DNA from: Roseiarcus sp050010035
GTDB taxonomy: Bacteria; Pseudomonadota; Alphaproteobacteria; Rhizobiales; Beijerinckiaceae
Assembly (NCBI GenBank): GCA_050010035.1
Contig: JBEKLU010000009.1
Coordinates: 10,982 to 74,981 of the forward strand
DNA: 64,000 nucleotides
Direction of reading: 5' to 3'
The notes under the pieces are model-generated. The model ran no database searches. It was not told the DNA's origin and was given only the letters and a program-made list of their open reading frames with translations. A program made the translations under genes and the position numbers. Below, one piece after another: positions 34,729 to 42,813 of this stretch. The stretch's first letter is position 1. The number at the start of each line of letters is the position of its first letter.

Positions 34729-35538
34729 TCAGCGCGACGCCGCCTGCGGCGCGCCGTAACGAACGATCGTCAAATTGTTGGGCCCGGCGCCGTTGACGTC
34801 GCCGGTCGTCTCGGCTTGGCCGGCGCTGTCGGCCAGACTGCGCAGGACCAGGTGCAGGTTGGAGTTGCCAGCCTGCTGGGCGAGGATGATCAATTCGGCC
34901 TGGGACGGGTCGAGCTCCAACGTCGCATTGGCCCCGACGACGACCTTCTTGCCGTTTTCCTCCTGGACGTTCTGTCCGATGGCCAGAATGCGGACGTTGG
35001 TCAGGATGGTTCGCGCGCCGATCACCGGGACGCCGCGGGCTTTCGTCGCTTCCTCGTCGTGAAAGATGGTGATGACGTCGACGCGGTCGTTGGGCAGGAT
35101 GAAGCCGCCGGCGTAGGAATCGCCGACGTTGTCGATCTTGATCGCGACAGCGCGCATTCCCGGCGGCAGGATCGCCGACATGAAGCCGCTGTTGCCGCCT
35201 TTGACCAGCTTGTCCCGGCGCATCGGCTCGCCGCGCAGGAACGCCTCGCGGGTCAACGAGCCTTCGATGTCCTCCTTGGCGTGAGGACCGCTCGACTTGG
35301 CGATCATGTATTCCGAGAGCGCCGCTTTGGGCCACGCTTGCCAGGCGATCGAGGCGTCGGTGACCTCCGTGCCCATCGGAATGTCCTGCGCCGCGACCAG
35401 CACTTCGTCGGTGTCGACCTTGGGCGCCGCGGCGACGGCGGCGGGCCGCGGCGGCGGGGACGAATTGTTGAACAGGACATAGGCGGCGCCGAAGGCGACG
35501 ACCGTCGCTCCGAGAACCGCGATCTGCACTTTGTTCAT
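34729..35538 (-). CDS. cpaB: Tad pilus assembly protein CpaB (RcpC)
   Basis: A 269-residue periplasmic protein anchored by an N-terminal helix (NKVQIAVLGATVVAFGAAYV). The SAF domain is seen at about 45-105 (DEVLVAAQDIPMGTEVT, LTREAFLRGEPM), followed by the RcpC/CpaB domain (AILPPGMRAVAIKID, YAGGFILPNDRVDVI). The start ATG 35538 has AAAGGG upstream. It opens a tight operon cpaB-cpaC-cpaD-cpaE-tadA-tadB-tadC. A CtrA-like site lies 60 bp upstream of the start codon. Confidence 0.93.
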   Translation of the reverse strand: MNKVQIAVLGATVVAFGAAYVLFNNSSPPPRPAAVAAAPKVDTDEVLVAAQDIPMGTEVTDASIAWQAWPKAALSEYMIAKSSGPHAKEDIEGSLTREAFLRGEPMRRDKLVKGGNSGFMSAILPPGMRAVAIKIDNVGDSYAGGFILPNDRVDVITIFHDEEATKARGVPVIGARTILTNVRILAIGQNVQEENGKKVVVGANATLELDPSQAELIILAQQAGNSNLHLVLRSLADSAGQAETTGDVNGAGPNNLTIVRYGAPQAASR

Positions 35539-35597
35539 GAACTCGAGCCCTTTTCGCGCCCCGTAACCCAACGTGAGCCCAATAAGAGCAGCCAATC

Positions 35598-35613
35598 GTC
35601 AAATTACGGTTAA
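35598..35613 (-). promoter_or_regulatory. Candidate CtrA box upstream of cpaB
   Basis: On the minus strand the sequence is TTAA-CCGTAAT-TTGAC, one mismatch from TTAA-N7-TTAAC. It lies in the AT-rich gap between cpaA and cpaB, 60 bp from the cpaB ATG. CtrA control of tad/cpa genes is established in Caulobacter, which makes the match credible. Confidence 0.5.
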
Positions 35614-35682
35614 TCAGGCGTATCTAACTGATTACCGAATGATGAAGGGCGCGCGCGCCTTCCGCCGCGCCAAATCGGGCGC

Positions 35683-36201
35683 TTACAGGCTCGCCGCGGC
35701 GCGCCAGATCTGCGTCTGGGGATAGAGCATCAGCCCCGCCGCAGCGAGGGCGATCCCGTAGGGGACGCCGGTCTTGCGGTCGTGCAGCCGCGCGATCCAT
35801 TCGTGGCGGGAAAGCCAGGTCGGCAGCACGAAGCCTCGCGCCAGCAGAATAAGGATGGTCAGCGCGCCTCCGTAGATCGCGGCGGACGCGCAATAGGGCA
35901 AAACCATGCTCCAGCCGAGCCACAGCGAAGTCGCCGCGGCGAGTTTGGCGTCGCCGCCGCCGATGAAGCCGAGCGAGAACAGCGCGAACGCCACGACCAG
36001 GACCGTGGCGGCGCAGGAAAGATTGACCAGGATGACGCCGTAGGGGACGCCGACCGCGACGGCCAGCACGAAATAACCGATCGCCAGAGCCGCGCTGACG
36101 CGATTGGGGATCGTCATCGTGACGAGGTCCATCGACGCCGCCAAGGCCATCGCGGCGGGAAAGAAGATGATTGTCGCAGGGATGAGGATCGTCGCAGCCA
36201 T
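35683..36201 (-). CDS. cpaA: Tad prepilin peptidase CpaA (TadV)
   Basis: A 172-residue inner-membrane aspartic peptidase that processes the Flp prepilin. The two catalytic aspartates are D25 in AASMDLVTMTIPNR and D84 in FIGGGDAKLAAA. Five to six hydrophobic segments fill the chain. Its small size, lacking the N-methylase domain of PilD, is normal for TadV/CpaA. Start ATG 36201. Located 158 bp after the pilin gene. Confidence 0.92.
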   Translation of the reverse strand: MAATILIPATIIFFPAAMALAASMDLVTMTIPNRVSAALAIGYFVLAVAVGVPYGVILVNLSCAATVLVVAFALFSLGFIGGGDAKLAAATSLWLGWSMVLPYCASAAIYGGALTILILLARGFVLPTWLSRHEWIARLHDRKTGVPYGIALAAAGLMLYPQTQIWRAAASL

Positions 36202-36359
36202 GGTCCGCCAGGGGTGATCGAGGGGTCGCCGCCAGCGATTCTAGAGAGCAAACGTTGCTCGGCGGTTACCTCGCCCTCGCCGCGCCGGCGCGCAATGGAG
36301 AAGGCGCGGGCGAACGGGGTTCGCCGGCGCCTTAAGGACGTGGTTCGGCTTCTTTGCGC

Positions 36360-36524
36360 TCAACTCATCGCGTTGCCGACTTCCGTGAACGTGCTGCTCA
36401 TCTTGGTGCCGAGAACCTGCAGGGAACCGATGATGAAAACCGCGATCAAAGAGGCAATCAGCGCGTATTCGATCGCGGTGGCGCCGCCATCGTCGGCGAC
36501 GAATAGCTTGAGAGACTTAATCAT
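36360..36524 (-). CDS. Flp/Fap-type pilin
   Basis: A 54-residue prepilin. The short N-terminal leader MIKSLKLFVADDGG is followed by ATAIEYALIASLIAVFII, the Flp pilin motif; cleavage is expected after GG, placing Glu and Tyr at +5 and +6. The C-terminus is short (KMSSTFTEVGNAMS). CGGAGTCAAGTC precedes ATG 36524. It starts the tad locus and is the major pilus subunit by position. A TTAACCAT half-site lies 144 bp upstream. Confidence 0.93.
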   Translation of the reverse strand: MIKSLKLFVADDGGATAIEYALIASLIAVFIIGSLQVLGTKMSSTFTEVGNAMS

Positions 36525-36667
36525 GACTTGACTCCGAGGCGAAGAAACTCATGTCCGTCCCTGGCGAAACGGGACGCCGCTGGGAAAGCGCAGCTTATGG
36601 CCGCGCTATTTCCGCTGTGTTAATTCGAACGCATAAAAAGGCCGGCAAATGCGCTTTGCGCCGCCTA

Positions 36668-36675
36668 ATGGTTAA
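36668..36675 (-). promoter_or_regulatory. CtrA half-site upstream of the pilin gene
   Basis: The minus strand reads GTTAACCATTAG, containing TTAACCAT, a CtrA half-site form. It lies 144 bp upstream of the pilin ATG in a short AT-rich gap. The pilA gene is a classic CtrA-activated target in Caulobacter. Confidence 0.4.
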
Positions 36676-36697
36676 CGCGCGCGCCGACGCGCAGGTT

Positions 36698-37042
36698 TCA
36701 CGGCGCGGCGAGGTCGAGCCAGCAACGCCCCTCGCGGTCCTCGACTTCGATCAGCCAGAGGTCGGGATCGAAGGCGATTTCCTTCGCCATGCGCGCTTCG
36801 ACGAAATCGGCCCCGACCCATTCCTGCGCGTGGGCGCGGGCCCATAGCCGCTCGACGCCGCGCTCGGCGACTTCCGACTGCGGCGCCGGCCCGAACAGCG
36901 CGGCCCGCCCGTCGAGCCGGTCGACCTTGACCCAGATCGCGCCCGCCTCGGCCGCGCCGCGACGGCGCAACGCCGCGAACGCTCCTTCGACGGCGACGCG
37001 CCTGAGGTGCGCGGCGACCCAAATGTCCGACCGCAGGCGCAC
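36698..37042 (-). CDS. DUF1491 family protein
   Basis: A 114-residue protein. Visible segments are IWVAAHLRRVAVEGAFAALR, AEAGAIWVKVDRLDGRAALF and FDPDLWLIEVEDREGRCWLD, the pattern of DUF1491, an alphaproteobacterial family without known function. The start is GTG 37042, five bases after the stop of the upstream peptidoglycan-binding-like gene, so it is the third gene of an operon headed by the histidine kinase. No membrane segment. Confidence 0.85.
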   Translation of the reverse strand: MRLRSDIWVAAHLRRVAVEGAFAALRRRGAAEAGAIWVKVDRLDGRAALFGPAPQSEVAERGVERLWARAHAQEWVGADFVEARMAKEIAFDPDLWLIEVEDREGRCWLDLAAP

Positions 37043-37047
37043 CGGGC

Positions 37048-37650
37048 CTATCGCCCGGACGCGTTGGCGGCAGCGTTGAGCTGTTTGAGCAGCCGCGGCG
37101 TGACGTCGATGGAAGCGGGAAGCGAATGGGCGCGCTCGAAATCGCGCAGCGCCGCCGAAGTCGCCGCATCGAGAGTTCCGTCGGCGGCGAGGGAGTAGCC
37201 GAGCCTGATCAGCGCGTTCTGCGCCGCCAGGACCGGCTTTTGCGCCTCTTTGCCGGCTTCCTCGCGCAAGATCTCGCCGATCGCGTCGACGCCGCGCGCG
37301 CCGGCCGAGGCTTCGCCGCCAGACCCGAGATCGGCCGGCCGCGCCGGCGGCAGCACGGCGAGGGGCGTCGGCTCGCGCGCCTTGGCCGCCGGCGCCGGCG
37401 GCGCCTCGAGGGCGGGCCGGGGCGCGGCGAAGAACGGGGCGGGATGACGTTGGTGTTGGAGAGTCAAGGCGTTGAGCACGATTCCGGTCAGCACGGCCGC
37501 CAGCGCGGCGCCGGCGTATCCGCGCGCGGGCAGGGCGCGCAGGCGCCGCAACGTCGCCGCGACGACCCCTTGTCGTGCGGCCCGCCGCCCGGGGCGCGCC
37601 TCCCCCGAGAGGACCGAATCATGGCGCGTCCGCGCTAACGCCTCAGGCAA
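37048..37650 (-). CDS. Membrane-anchored protein with C-terminal peptidoglycan-binding-like domain
   Basis: A 200-residue protein with one transmembrane helix (GYAGAALAAVLTGIVLNALT, about 44-63), a proline/alanine-rich periplasmic linker (65-110) and a C-terminal peptidoglycan-binding domain-like region (VLAAQNALIRLGYSLAADGTLD, then SAALRDFERAHSLP). The start is TTG 37650 with AGGAG upstream, overlapping the kinase stop by eight bases. The coupled order suggests that kinase, wall-associated protein and DUF1491 protein work together, perhaps in envelope sensing; this is inference. Confidence 0.8.
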   Translation of the reverse strand: MPEALARTRHDSVLSGEARPGRRAARQGVVAATLRRLRALPARGYAGAALAAVLTGIVLNALTLQHQRHPAPFFAAPRPALEAPPAPAAKAREPTPLAVLPPARPADLGSGGEASAGARGVDAIGEILREEAGKEAQKPVLAAQNALIRLGYSLAADGTLDAATSAALRDFERAHSLPASIDVTPRLLKQLNAAANASGR

Positions 37651-39496
37651 TTTTCTTCTCCTGCGTCGGCGCTGAGCCGCGCGGGGCGTTGCGATGGCCG
37701 AAACTGGAGGTCGTCTCCAGGCTCGCCGCCGCGCCGCGGCCGGGCTTCTGTTCGCCGCTGCAAACGAGCGGCAACCGCGCGGTCACGCGCGTGCCGACGC
37801 CGGCGACGCTTTCGAGCCGCAGGGCGCCGCCGTGCAGCCCGATCAGGCCGCGCACCAGCGACAGCCCCAGCCCCGCCCCTTCGAAACCGCGGTCGTAGTC
37901 GGCGCGGACTTGGAAGAACGGATCGCCGAGCCGCGGCAGGAACTCGGCGGGAATGCCGATGCCGGTGTCGGTGACATGAATATGCATGGCGTCGCCGACG
38001 GTGTCGGCGCCCACGGTGACGCGTCCCCCAGGCCCGGTGAATTTCACCGCGTTGGACAGGAGGTTAATCAGGATCTGCCGGCAGGCGCGCTTGTCGGCGA
38101 CCAATTCGCCCGCGCCGGCCAGCGACGCCCTGACGAGCTCGACCTTGCCGGCCTCGGCTTTGAGCCGCAGCATGTCGCAGCAGTCGGCGATCAGAGGCGC
38201 GACCTCGAAGGGCTCGGGCAGGATGCGAAACTTGCCCGCCGCGATTTTCGACGTGTCGAGGATGAGATTGACCATCGACAGAAGGTGTTCGGCCGAGGCG
38301 TGAATGATCTTGGCGTATTCGCTTTGCCTGGCCGCCTCGCGCGGCGCCAGCTCGGGGTCGCCGAGCATTTCGGAAAATCCGAGGATTGCGTTGAGCGGCG
38401 TGCGCAATTCGTGGCTGACGTTGGCCAGTAGGCGATCCTTCCACGCATTGGCGAGCTCGGCTTCGGCGCGCGCCGCCTCCAGCCTCTGCTCGCCGGTCTT
38501 GGCGTCGGTGACGTTGCGCACCACGGACATCGCGACGGCGCCGTCGTCGTCGAGGCCGGCGTTCCCCTCGGGGCTGAATCGATGAACGCGGATTTCCGCC
38601 CAGGCGAAAACCGGTTCGTCGTAGCCGGCGGCCGAGCGCGCCGCTTCGCCGGTGCGCAGCCGAACTGTCGCGGTGGTCGTTCCGTCGCGCCGCGCCGCGG
38701 CATCGATCGTGTGCAGGTAGGCGGGACGGTCGGCCACATGGATCCGGTTGAAGAAGCCGCGGCCGACGAGGCTGTCGGCGGTCAGAGCGAACAGCGCCGG
38801 CGCGTCGCCGCTCGCCGAGATCACGCCGCCGCCGGCGTCGTGCCGCATCACCAGATCGCCGATCGCGTTCGAGAGAACCCGATAGCGTTTGGAGTCGGCG
38901 ATTTCGACGCGGCGGCGGGCCTGGCGCAGCTTGCGCTCGCCCAGCAAGTGCAGCGCCGCGTAGGCGCCGGCCGGGGCGGCGAGCGCCGCCGCGCCGGCCG
39001 CGCTCATCGGCGTCGCGTCGCCGATCCATCCGGCGCTCTGCGCGCACGCCAGCGCGAGCAGAACCGCGATCGCCAGCAGGCTGGCGAACCGCAACATCGA
39101 CGACGAACCGGCGATCGCCGCTTCGAGCGGCAGCAGCATCAGCCATCCCAGACTCAGCTCGGGCGACAATCGCGCCCCGACCGTCACGATGAGGGCGAGC
39201 AAAACCAGGCTGAAGAGCGAGATGAGCTGGGCCTCGATCAGGTTTCCGGTGCGGGCGAGATGGGCGATCGCGGCCAGCGGCGCGATCAGCCAAACAACGA
39301 CGCCGACCTGCCATATCTCTCCCGCGCCGGCCATCGAGAGATAGCGCGGGACGAACGCGGCGACGAAAACGAGGGTCGCCAAACGCGCCGCCATGAACAG
39401 CTCATGGCGCGCGCGCTCGACGTGGCTGGCGCGAGCGTCGGGATGGACGAGTTCCTCGATGCGCCGCCGCGCCAGAGCGATGGGACTAGAGAACAC
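37643..39496 (-). CDS. PAS-domain membrane histidine kinase (PleC/DivJ-like class)
   Basis: A 617-residue kinase. Residues 35-190 hold about six hydrophobic helices, followed by a PAS domain (RYRVLSNAIGDLVMRHDAGG to VVRNVTDAKTGEQRLEA, 204-343), HisKA with H362 in LANVSHELRTPLNAILGFSEM and a HATPase with NLLSNAVKFT, DTGIGIP and GAGLGLSLVRGLI. The SHELRTPLNAI(L/I)GFSEM box is that of the DivJ/PleC/PdhS cell-cycle kinases, and the multi-helix N-terminus resembles DivJ. Identity within that class is not proven. The start is GTG 39496 with GGAGG upstream. Confidence 0.88.
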   Translation of the reverse strand: MFSSPIALARRRIEELVHPDARASHVERARHELFMAARLATLVFVAAFVPRYLSMAGAGEIWQVGVVVWLIAPLAAIAHLARTGNLIEAQLISLFSLVLLALIVTVGARLSPELSLGWLMLLPLEAAIAGSSSMLRFASLLAIAVLLALACAQSAGWIGDATPMSAAGAAALAAPAGAYAALHLLGERKLRQARRRVEIADSKRYRVLSNAIGDLVMRHDAGGGVISASGDAPALFALTADSLVGRGFFNRIHVADRPAYLHTIDAAARRDGTTTATVRLRTGEAARSAAGYDEPVFAWAEIRVHRFSPEGNAGLDDDGAVAMSVVRNVTDAKTGEQRLEAARAEAELANAWKDRLLANVSHELRTPLNAILGFSEMLGDPELAPREAARQSEYAKIIHASAEHLLSMVNLILDTSKIAAGKFRILPEPFEVAPLIADCCDMLRLKAEAGKVELVRASLAGAGELVADKRACRQILINLLSNAVKFTGPGGRVTVGADTVGDAMHIHVTDTGIGIPAEFLPRLGDPFFQVRADYDRGFEGAGLGLSLVRGLIGLHGGALRLESVAGVGTRVTARLPLVCSGEQKPGRGAAASLETTSSFGHRNAPRGSAPTQEKKIA

Positions 39497-39797
39497 GAGC
39501 CTCGGCCTCCGCGACCATTGGGTCGATCGACCACGCCCGAACGATCCCAGCCCGCGCTTAAATCAACGCTAAAGTCGAGCGCGCCCACCCGGTCCGACGT
39601 CGCTTTGGGGGCCTGCGGCGGCGACTGCCTGCTCGCGTGGTTACCAAATCGTCACCGAGCGCCGCTCGGCCTTGCCGCCGAGTTAATCCCGGCGCTCGAA
39701 TGCGCGCCTTTGCCTGCACGAGAGTTCAAGCCGGACGCGCTAGGGTCCACTTCGCCGCCACAAAGTCCGGCGGCGGCTCTCGACTCGAAGCGCGCCC
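39497..39797. other. Intergenic stretch between the kinase and a small exported protein
   Basis: These 301 bp contain no supported gene. They hold the GGAGG of the kinase start at one end and the upstream region of the plus-strand small protein at the other. No clear promoter hexamers or dyads stand out; short stretches such as GAGTTAATCCC and GATTTAAGC are the only AT-rich spots. Confidence 0.4.
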
Positions 39798-40106
39798 ATG
39801 GGTTTCCTCCTGCGATCCGCCTTTTGGCTCGGCCTGGCCTTCAACGCGATGCCCTGGGGCGAGGCGCGATTGAGCGACGCCGTCCCGGCCGCGCGCGAAC
39901 TCGCCGCCGGCGCGGCGACGCAAGGGCGCGACGGGGCTGCCTCGGCGGTCGCCGGCGCCCTGCTGCGCGCGGCGCTGGCCTCCCGGCCGCCGGTCGGCGA
40001 CGCCGCGACCCGCCCGGCCGCGACGCGACGCGCCTCGGTCGATACGCTCTCGGCCGCCGATCGCGTGGCGCCCTGGCGCGGCGCCGGCGCGCGCGCCGCG
40101 CTTTGA
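39798..40106 (+). CDS. Small exported hypothetical protein (DUF5330-like)
   Basis: A 102-residue protein opening MGFLLRSAFWLGLAF, a signal peptide or membrane anchor, then alanine- and arginine-rich sequence containing LSAADRVAPWRG near the end. Short Rhizobiales proteins with an N-terminal FLLRxAFWLGL segment are grouped as DUF5330 from memory; function unknown. ATG 39798; codon use matches neighbours. Confidence 0.55.
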   Translation: MGFLLRSAFWLGLAFNAMPWGEARLSDAVPAARELAAGAATQGRDGAASAVAGALLRAALASRPPVGDAATRPAATRRASVDTLSAADRVAPWRGAGARAAL

Positions 40107-40169
40107 GCGCGGCGCAGGGTAGCGGGTTCATTGGCTTTTCGGCTTTCGACCCAAAGCCGCTTTTCCGCG

Positions 40170-40576
40170 TTAGGCAAGAGCTGAGAAGAATGGGCAGCCA
40201 TTGCTGCGGGCAGGCCCGCTTCGCGCGGTCGACAAGAACGCCGGTTGCCAGGTCGACGCGAAGATCGAGAATAATGGCGTCCATGTCCCGAGCGCGCTGG
40301 CAAAGATGGCAAAACTCTTTTCAATGAGAAGCGCCACGACGAAGACGTCCAATGCGACCACGACGGCGAGGAACGGCAGCGCGGTCGTCAGCGGCCTCGT
40401 GCAGGCGAAGCGCGTAAAATAGAGCCAACTCAGGCCGGCAAGGCGATTGGCGCGACGATCGCGTGCAGAATGAGCGCGCCACGTTCCGTCATGACGCCAA
40501 AACCGATCGCGATCGCGCCGGCGCGCACAAGCCACCCGGCGATGGTCGCGGCGCGCCCGGTCGTTGTCCCCACCAT
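40170..40576 (-). pseudogene. Four-helix membrane protein interrupted by a frameshift, end of the ars operon
   Basis: The first frame starts at ATG 40576 (MVGTTTGRAATIAGWLVRAG) and gives two hydrophobic helices up to LILHAIVAPIAL before stopping. The next frame continues without break: AGLSWLYFTRFACTRPLTTA, then FLAVVVALDVFVVALLIEKS and FAIFASALGTWTPLFSIFAS. Adding one base at 40439-40441 (TT to TTT) fuses them into one protein of about 135 residues with four membrane helices. Its position downstream of acr3, on the same strand, suggests an arsenic-operon accessory protein or unrelated passenger. Decayed gene or assembly error. Confidence 0.65.
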
Positions 40577-40698
40577 AGGCTTTGTCCTTCGCAGCCTCCG
40601 TTCGCCTCGGCGAGGACGCCGCCGGCCATTCCTGCCACGCCAAAGGACGCGGTCATGAAGACGAGCGCCAACGCCGACCAAATCGCCCGGCGCATCAT
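40489..40698 (-). CDS. Possible small exported protein after acr3
   Basis: A 69-residue open frame starting MMRRAIWSALALVFMTASFG, which looks like a real signal peptide (cleavage near GVLAEA), followed by NGGCEGQSLWWGQ and a less convincing tail. It overlaps the start of the frameshifted membrane gene by about 30 codons, so only its first 40 residues may be genuine or it may itself be damaged. Position and strand fit the ars operon. No homologue recognised. Confidence 0.3.
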   Translation of the reverse strand: MMRRAIWSALALVFMTASFGVAGMAGGVLAEANGGCEGQSLWWGQRPGAPRPSPGGLCAPARSRSVLAS

Positions 40699-40782
40699 GG
40701 CCCCTCCGACGCCGCCAGACGCGATCGGGAACGTTCGACGCGGCAAACAACCAACCCACGCCGACGCGGTTTCGCAGAACGC

Positions 40783-41850
40783 TCACCGACCGCGGGCCGG
40801 CGCCGCCGAAGGACGTGCGGCCGACTTCGCGCCGCTTTCGTACCAACCCTTCGACCGATTGACGATCCAGACCACCGACAGCATCACCGGAACTTCGATC
40901 AGCACGCCGACGACGGTGGCGAGCGCCGCGCCCGAGTTGAAGCCGAACAGGCTGATGGCGGCGGCGACCGCCAGCTCGAAGAAGTTGCTGGCCCCGATCA
41001 GCGCCGACGGGCCGGCGACGCAATGCTGTTCGCCCATGAAGCGGTTCAAGAGATAGGCGAGGCCGGCGTTGAAATAGACCTGGATCAGGATCGGCGTCGC
41101 CAGCATGAGGATGATGATCGGCTGGGCGATGATCTCCTCGCCCTGAAAGCCGAAGAGCAGCACCAAGGTCGCCAGGAGCGCGACCAGCGAGACGGGTTGC
41201 AGCGTCGCGAGCAGGCGCGACAGCGCCGCCGGCCCGCCGGTCGTCAGCAGGCGACGACGCAGGAGTTGCGCTGCGATCACCGGCACGACGATGTAGAGGA
41301 CGACCGAAAGCACGAGCGTGCTCCACGGCACGGAAATCGCGGAGAGGCCGAGCAGCAGGCCGACGATCGGCGCGAACGCGAACACCATGATCGTGTCGTT
41401 CAACGCGACCTGGGTCAGGGTGAAATGCGGCTCGCCTCGGGTCAGGTTCGACCACACGAACACCATCGCCGTGCACGGCGCGGCCGCGAGGATGATCAGG
41501 CCGGCGATGTAGGAACTGACCTGGTCGGCAGGCAAATAGGGCCGGAAGAGATGGCCGATGAAGAACGCGCCGAGGGCCGCCATCGAGAACGGCTTGACGG
41601 CCCAGTTGATGAACAAGGTCACGCCGATGCCGCGCCAGTGCTGGCCGACTTCGCGCAGGGCGGCGAAGTCGATCTTGATCAGCATGGGAACGACCATGAG
41701 CCAGATCAGCGCCGCCACCGGCAGATTGACTTTGGCGATTTCCGCCGCGCCGATGGCGTGAAACGCGCCCGGCGCGAGATGGCCGAGGGCGACGCCGACG
41801 ACGATGCACAAGGCGACCCATAAGGTGAGATAACGTTCGAACAGAGACAT
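40783..41850 (-). CDS. acr3: Arsenite efflux permease, ACR3 family
   Basis: A 355-residue inner-membrane permease with ten hydrophobic segments that extrudes As(III) using the proton motive force. The essential cysteine is C126 in LAAAPCTAMVFVWSNL, and other ACR3 signatures are FINWAVKPFSMA, FNAGLAYLLNR and GASNFFELAVAAAI. Start ATG 41850, ten bases after the upstream arsC. Annotated in some genomes as arsB, but it is not the E. coli ArsB family. Confidence 0.95.
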   Translation of the reverse strand: MSLFERYLTLWVALCIVVGVALGHLAPGAFHAIGAAEIAKVNLPVAALIWLMVVPMLIKIDFAALREVGQHWRGIGVTLFINWAVKPFSMAALGAFFIGHLFRPYLPADQVSSYIAGLIILAAAPCTAMVFVWSNLTRGEPHFTLTQVALNDTIMVFAFAPIVGLLLGLSAISVPWSTLVLSVVLYIVVPVIAAQLLRRRLLTTGGPAALSRLLATLQPVSLVALLATLVLLFGFQGEEIIAQPIIILMLATPILIQVYFNAGLAYLLNRFMGEQHCVAGPSALIGASNFFELAVAAAISLFGFNSGAALATVVGVLIEVPVMLSVVWIVNRSKGWYESGAKSAARPSAAPARGR

Positions 41851-41860
41851 TGTGAAATTC

Positions 41861-42286
41861 CTATGCCGTCGCCACGCGCCGCCCGTGATCGTCGATCACG
41901 CGCTCGCCGTCCTCCTTGATGAATGGTCCGCGTTGCGGCGGCAGCAGATCGAAGACCTTTTCCGAGGGGCGGCACAGGCGCACGCCGTTCGGCGTCACGA
42001 CGAGCGGCCGGTTCATCAGGATCGGATGCGCGCCGATCGCGTCGAGCAGCGCGTCGTCTGAGAGCGAGGGATCGGCGAGGGCGAGATCGTGAAACGGCGT
42101 GCCTTTCTCGCGCAAGATCTCGCGAACCGTCAGGCCGGCGCGAGCGAGCAGTTGCGTCAACAGCAACCGCGTCGGCGGGCATTTGAGATATTCGACGATA
42201 TGCGGCTCGACGCCGGAATTGCGGATCATCGCGAGCGCGTTGCGCGAGGTTCCGCAGGCGGGATTGTGGTAGATGATCGCGTCCAT
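41861..42286 (-). CDS. arsC: Arsenate reductase, glutaredoxin-dependent type
   Basis: A 141-residue ArsC of the R773/Spx-like fold that reduces As(V) to As(III) with glutathione and glutaredoxin. The catalytic cysteine is C11 in YHNPACGTSRNAL; the substrate-binding arginines are visible in GAHPILMNRPLVVTPNG and VRLCRPSEKV. Its ATG at 42286 shares one base with the stop codon of the upstream thioredoxin-type arsC, so the two reductases are translated together. Confidence 0.95.
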   Translation of the reverse strand: MDAIIYHNPACGTSRNALAMIRNSGVEPHIVEYLKCPPTRLLLTQLLARAGLTVREILREKGTPFHDLALADPSLSDDALLDAIGAHPILMNRPLVVTPNGVRLCRPSEKVFDLLPPQRGPFIKEDGERVIDDHGRRVATA

Positions 42287-42813
42287 CACGCGACCTCGGA
42301 GCGGGGCTTGGTCGCGCCTTCGAGCGTCCCGATCTCGCGCAGCTTCGCGGTGAGCGACAACTTGTCGAGGCTCTTGATCGGCAGGTTCGCGAAGACGGAA
42401 ATCCGGTTTTTGACGTAGCGCGCGGCGGCGACGAAGGCCGCCTCCTTCCGAATGTCCGTTCCCTCGACGGCGGCCGGGTCTTCGATGCCCCAATGAGCAG
42501 TCATCGGCTGGCCCGGCCAGACCGGGCAGGCCTCGCGCGCCGCGTCGTCGCAAAGGGTGAAGACGAAATCCATCGTCGGGGCGCCGGGGACGGAGAATTC
42601 CTCCCAGTCCTTCGAGCGCAAGCCGTCGATCGGGAACTCCAGCCTTTCCAGCACCTTTATGGCGAAAGGATTGACTTCGCCCTTGGGGTGGCTTCCCGCC
42701 GAATACGCGTTGAAGCGGCCTGCGCCGACTTTGCGCAGGATCGATTCGGCGAGGATCGAGCGCCCGCTGTTGCCGGTGCACAGGAACAAGACGTTGAAGA
42801 TGCGCTCAGCCAT
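42286..42813 (-). CDS. arsC: Arsenate reductase, low-molecular-weight phosphatase type
   Basis: A 175-residue ArsC of the LMW protein tyrosine phosphatase fold, normally coupled to thioredoxin. The CX5R phosphate loop is LFLCTGNSGRSI (C12, R18) and the redox pair lies in TLCDDAAREACPVWPG. The C-terminus (about 40 residues past the domain) is longer than in the staphylococcal enzyme. It overlaps the arsR stop by eight bases. It is unrelated in sequence to the next gene although both reduce arsenate. Confidence 0.93.
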   Translation of the reverse strand: MAERIFNVLFLCTGNSGRSILAESILRKVGAGRFNAYSAGSHPKGEVNPFAIKVLERLEFPIDGLRSKDWEEFSVPGAPTMDFVFTLCDDAAREACPVWPGQPMTAHWGIEDPAAVEGTDIRKEAAFVAAARYVKNRISVFANLPIKSLDKLSLTAKLREIGTLEGATKPRSEVA

